Positions 60,940 through 64,000 of a stretch of DNA of 64,000 bases are shown one piece after another. Source of the stretch: JANJUB01 sp964586225 (GTDB lineage: Bacteria; Armatimonadota; Fimbriimonadia; Fimbriimonadales; Fimbriimonadaceae); assembly GCA_964586225.1 (NCBI GenBank), contig CAZPHD010000003.1, positions 99,463-163,462 of the forward strand, in the 5' to 3' direction. Every line of letters begins with the position of its first letter. Within the stretch, counting starts at the first letter, position 1. A program made the position numbers and the translations under genes. The notes beneath the pieces are model-generated. The model was given only the letters and a program-made list of their open reading frames with translations. It did no database searches and was not told the origin of the DNA.

Positions 60940-61376
60940 TGCGGCGTAGGGGATTCCAAATCGCAAATCCAAAATCCAGATTGGCCCAAGGTTTAGGCAA
61001 GGTCTTGGCCCGATTCGGCTGTCATCTGTTGCCTGGTATCCAGATGATAGCGCGTCTCGAGGCGTTCGGCCCAAACCCAGGGCGGAGGTTTCGTCAGGCG
61101 CACTCAGGCAACGGCCGAGGCGGCTACAGGTCATGGAGAAGCGAACTTCTCGACGTCGATCTTCGGAAGGTGCGCCGACGGCGCAGGAGCGACATCGGGC
61201 CCTAAGCGAGGGGCTTCATAGTTCGCTGAGATCATAGCGCATCTGGACCTGGTATGTCAACCGCTAGGCCTTTCGCCCACCGGCTCGTGATAGGGATGTG
61301 GGCGTTTGCGGGTTCGTCCCCACGCGACATCCTCGGCAGGCGCGGTACAAGACCCCCGCGCACCTCGTTGGCCTGG
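60940..61376. other. Hairpin-rich gap upstream of the Ro-like gene (possible Y RNA site)
   Basis: 437 bases without a credible gene. Near 60965 is a short stretch of CCAAAAT-type repeat. Hairpins: TCATCTG/CAGATGA around 61020-61048; GAGAAG (61136-61141) / CTTCTC (61146-61151), which on the minus strand is closed by a UUCG loop; GCGCCG/CGGCGC near 61172; and GGATGT/ACATCC near 61300-61335. Bacterial Ro genes often lie next to Y RNA genes, so a small RNA on the minus strand is possible, but I cannot place the Ro-binding stem. Confidence 0.4.
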
Positions 61377-64000
61377 CTAACGGCCACTGCCGGTCGGCGG
61401 AAAGTTCTTCAACCACGGATCCTTGAGCCAAAACACATTCCGATACCGAACACCGCCGTCCGCGGCCGTCGCATGATCCTGCAAGAGCAACGGAAGCAGT
61501 TCGGGCGATTCCGGCGTCGACATGCCCGTCTTGTCCTGCACCTCCACCCCGTCGTGCACCATCACGCCGTTCCACCGCACCCACATGCGGGCATTCTCAA
61601 CCTTGCGGGTGCCTTCCCAGCGCGGAGCGCGGAACCAGATGTCGTAGGTCTGCCAAACCCCCGCTCCATAGCTTGGATTGGCATTCGGGGCTCGCATGCG
61701 ATAGATCGAGCCCGCCTCATTGAACTTCGTCTCCCGCCGGTCAACATCGGCAATACCCGGCGAATTCATGATCTGAACCTCGTAGCGGCTCATCAACTTG
61801 ATGCCGCTGTTGCCGTTCGTCTGTGTGGCGAGATCGCCACCCGGAGGCGACAACCACTCCAGGTGCACGAACACGTCCCCGTGCGGCGTGGGCGAGACAT
61901 GGTCGCTGCCCCCAATATCGGCCACCGGGTCGTGGACGACCTCGCGGGCGATGCCTACCTGCGGCCAGAGCTTCGCCCCCGCTCGCAGCGGCTTGAGCTT
62001 CATTTCGCCTTTCGGCCCAATCAGCCATTCGGCTCCCTTGGGCATGGAGATCGGTGTCGCTTTGCGGGTCTCGCCAAACGGCTCGATCGTGCTCTCCGGC
62101 AGGCGGGCCATCGTGTACCACGCCTCCGGACTCCACATCCTTTCCTTGCCCGCGGTTAGCCCGCGTAGGTTGAGGTACACGACGCGATCCTCCTTCAGCC
62201 CGTCGATCTTCAGGAAGACCTCGCTACCCCACGCGTTCCACACGACCGAACTGATGCTCAGTCGCTCTTCGTCGAGTTTAGGCCCACCGTAGACGATCGT
62301 CGATTCGTAGCGCCATTGCCTGACCGCGGCTTGAATGATTGAAGCGCGCGACTCCGCAGGCACCGACTTCGTGAACCGAACAATCATTCCATCGCGCCGC
62401 GCGGAGACTTCAAGAATCTCGAACGGCACCTTGCCATTCGGCCGCAACCGCTGCAGCCCGAACTTATGACCCAGGTGGTTCCAGTTGCCATTGCTGCCGA
62501 TGCCGCCCACATACAGCGAGCCGTCCGGCCCCCACAGCAACCGGTTCACGCCCGCTTCCAGCCCCTGACTGTGGCGGAAAACCGCACCCTGATAATGCCC
62601 CCGCACGCGCTCCATGGCTATCCGCTTGATGCCACCATGGGTGACATCGCCGATGAGCATCTGCCCTCGGTAAGGGCCATCCGGGACGAGCACCATCTCG
62701 CTTGGGCTGTTGCCGATTTCGCCATGCGGAAACCACAAGCTGACGAGGCTCGTGTCGGGCTTACCCTCGGGCGCCTCTTGGTGGAGGTACTTCGCGCCCG
62801 GCTCCAGGGCATAGAGCGTCGACGCAGGCAACCACGAGCCCTGGTTGTCCGCCGTGAACATGCGGCCGTCCACCCCGATGTTCATGCCGTTGGGCGTGCG
62901 CAAGCCCGTCGCAAGGCGCTCCCAGACTCCCGTCTGCGGATTCACCTTGATCCACGAGCCAGGACCGTCCGAGATGGGCATTGACCCGTGCGTGCCGGGC
63001 ATGTAGTTTGTGTTGCCCGAGCGTAGCGGAACGCTGGACGACAGGTAGAACGCACCCTGATAGGGCACCAAGTTGAACGTGAACTCGTGGTAGTTCTGAC
63101 TCGTCGGCCAACCCGAAGCAACCGTCTCAAACCGATCGGCTCGGCCATCGTTGTTGCGATCGATAAGCCGAGTGACCTCGCCCTTTTGGGTCACGTACAG
63201 GAACCCCTTCTCCGGTCGGTCGACCTTGAACGCGCCTTCGTTCGGCACGTAGCGAATGCCCAGCGGTTCGCCGAGCCCGTCGGCGAAAAGGCTCACCTTG
63301 GGCCGGCCGTTCGCTAGGCTGGAAATCAAGTAGACCGCGCCACGTTCGTCCCACGTGCACACGGCAAGCCGCCCATCGGGCAAGAACGCCATCCCACCCA
63401 CGGCCGGCGTAAAGTCGGGCCCGCGGAAATTCTCGAGCGTGAAGCTGGGATGCACGGCTTCCAGCGGTCGGCCATCTCCAGGAGGCGTAGTCGGGCGACC
63501 GAGGTTTGCCTTCTTCGGCCCGGCGCTTGTCACGAACGTCTGGCCCGGTTCGGTCGTAAGGAGCGCTTCGGGAATCGGGGCAAACAGGCGTGCGCCGGGC
63601 GGCTTCCAGAGCAGGCGTAGGTTCAAACGCCCAGCGTTGTGCATCAACCGCACGCGCAAGGAAGTCCGGCCGCGGGGCAGCTGATAGCGGCCTTCCGCCC
63701 CGCCCGGACGGCGGAACACCGGGTCGGTAGTGCTGGTGACAAACTCGCCCGAGACGCGAAGATCAGCGTGGCTGCCGGTCTCTACGCGAAACTCGTACGG
63801 CCCCGATGTCGCCACCTCGACGGTCGCCTTGAGTTCTCCGTAGAACGGCGCCGCCAGCTCCCCGTAAGGGCTCACAATAGGCCCCTCCAGGGTCATCGAC
63901 GGCTGCACGTGATAGGCGTTGGGTGCCTGCCCAGTCGCGAGCGATGGAATCGCCTCGAATGGCTCTTCGAGGGCCCAAAACTGAGCGGTTACGCCGGGGG
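61377..64000 (-). CDS. Secreted multi-domain protein (PA14-like, beta-propeller, DUF1080), 5' end outside window
   Basis: The frame stays open to the right edge, so the N terminus is missing. At least 873 residues are visible. In order from the N-terminal side: a PA14-like strand domain (GPYEFRVETGSHADLRVSGE), a sorbosone-dehydrogenase-like propeller (FLPDGRLAVCTWDERG, LGIRYVPNEG, GLRTPNGMNIG, LLWGPDGSLYVGG), a linker, then DUF1080 (3-keto-disaccharide hydrolase/laminin-G-like), ending VMVHDGVEVQ..LLLQDHA...RYRNVFWL. Such proteins are common in planctomycetes and degrade or bind polysaccharides. An internal GTG at 63908 is not the start. Confidence 0.85.
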   Translation of the reverse strand, partial: PGVTAQFWALEEPFEAIPSLATGQAPNAYHVQPSMTLEGPIVSPYGELAAPFYGELKATVEVATSGPYEFRVETGSHADLRVSGEFVTSTTDPVFRRPGGAEGRYQLPRGRTSLRVRLMHNAGRLNLRLLWKPPGARLFAPIPEALLTTEPGQTFVTSAGPKKANLGRPTTPPGDGRPLEAVHPSFTLENFRGPDFTPAVGGMAFLPDGRLAVCTWDERGAVYLISSLANGRPKVSLFADGLGEPLGIRYVPNEGAFKVDRPEKGFLYVTQKGEVTRLIDRNNDGRADRFETVASGWPTSQNYHEFTFNLVPYQGAFYLSSSVPLRSGNTNYMPGTHGSMPISDGPGSWIKVNPQTGVWERLATGLRTPNGMNIGVDGRMFTADNQGSWLPASTLYALEPGAKYLHQEAPEGKPDTSLVSLWFPHGEIGNSPSEMVLVPDGPYRGQMLIGDVTHGGIKRIAMERVRGHYQGAVFRHSQGLEAGVNRLLWGPDGSLYVGGIGSNGNWNHLGHKFGLQRLRPNGKVPFEILEVSARRDGMIVRFTKSVPAESRASIIQAAVRQWRYESTIVYGGPKLDEERLSISSVVWNAWGSEVFLKIDGLKEDRVVYLNLRGLTAGKERMWSPEAWYTMARLPESTIEPFGETRKATPISMPKGAEWLIGPKGEMKLKPLRAGAKLWPQVGIAREVVHDPVADIGGSDHVSPTPHGDVFVHLEWLSPPGGDLATQTNGNSGIKLMSRYEVQIMNSPGIADVDRRETKFNEAGSIYRMRAPNANPSYGAGVWQTYDIWFRAPRWEGTRKVENARMWVRWNGVMVHDGVEVQDKTGMSTPESPELLPLLLQDHATAADGGVRYRNVFWLKDPWLKNFPPTGSGR

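Noticed and set aside
63906..63908. GTG as the real start of the PA14/propeller/DUF1080 gene
   Set aside because: The frame remains open to base 64000 with protein-like text upstream, so the gene continues beyond the window.

Overview
The window looks like a chromosomal contig from an uncultured member of the Armatimonadota, probably Fimbriimonadia-like. This is an inference. It rests on the high GC, two PEP-CTERM proteins, a DUF1559-type prepilin, heptose/lipid A-era envelope genes without a classical LPS operon, PA14/DUF1080 secreted proteins, interspersed CCAAAAT-type repeats, and many start codons sitting 5-7 nt after a TAnnnT box (leaderless transcripts). Genes are densely packed on both strands with many 4-nt overlaps. 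I saw no phage, integrase or insertion sequence. Two runs of 10 N are assembly gaps inside genes.

Layout. 1-5.1 kb: the tail of an aminotransferase, then pstS-pstC-pstA behind a Pho-box-like triplet, a prepilin and a YeiH-type exporter. 5.1-12 kb: cysteine dioxygenase, a PEP-CTERM beta-propeller protein, and an operon of one SecD-P1-like membrane protein, four related envelope proteins and rodA. 12-16.2 kb: an ABC exporter pair and four small unknown genes. 16.2-19.8 kb: an E1-like ThiF enzyme divergent from a beta-grasp-like protein ending in Gly-Gly, which is followed by a large DUF4132 protein. This is a candidate ubiquitin-like or sulfur-carrier system. 19.8-29.5 kb: vapBC, mutS2, an ABC exporter with a zinc-ribbon extension, a rhomboid protease, rimO and ftsK. 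29.6-32.7 kb: a glycosyltransferase, an unknown secreted protein and pyrD.

32.8-33.7 kb holds no plausible gene. It contains about 835 nt of densely hairpinned sequence with GNRA and UUCG loops, all on the + strand, and a tRNA-like fold with anticodon CAU inside. I read it as a large structured RNA of the GOLLD/ROOL class or a new one.

33.7-47.2 kb: typA, gatB, a TPR protein, serC, moxR, a glycosyltransferase, a PpiC-like isomerase, a compositionally odd SecD-P1-like secreted protein, aspS and gyrB. 47.2-52 kb: a PEP-CTERM protein, a lone nuoE, and two thioredoxin-fold proteins. 52-55.8 kb: lgt, a heptose kinase gene and a separate heptose cytidylyltransferase gene, with a small basic protein, a strong terminator and a response regulator between them, then a PIG-L deacetylase. 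55.8-64 kb: a deacetylase-like protein, an MFS-HEAT fusion, a DUF1232 protein, a miniature Ro60-like (TROVE) protein with a hairpin-rich upstream gap, and the 3' part of a PA14/propeller/DUF1080 gene that runs off the right edge.

The most notable items are the E1/GG-protein/DUF4132 locus, the giant RNA with its embedded tRNA, the leaderless promoter pattern and the shortened Ro protein.
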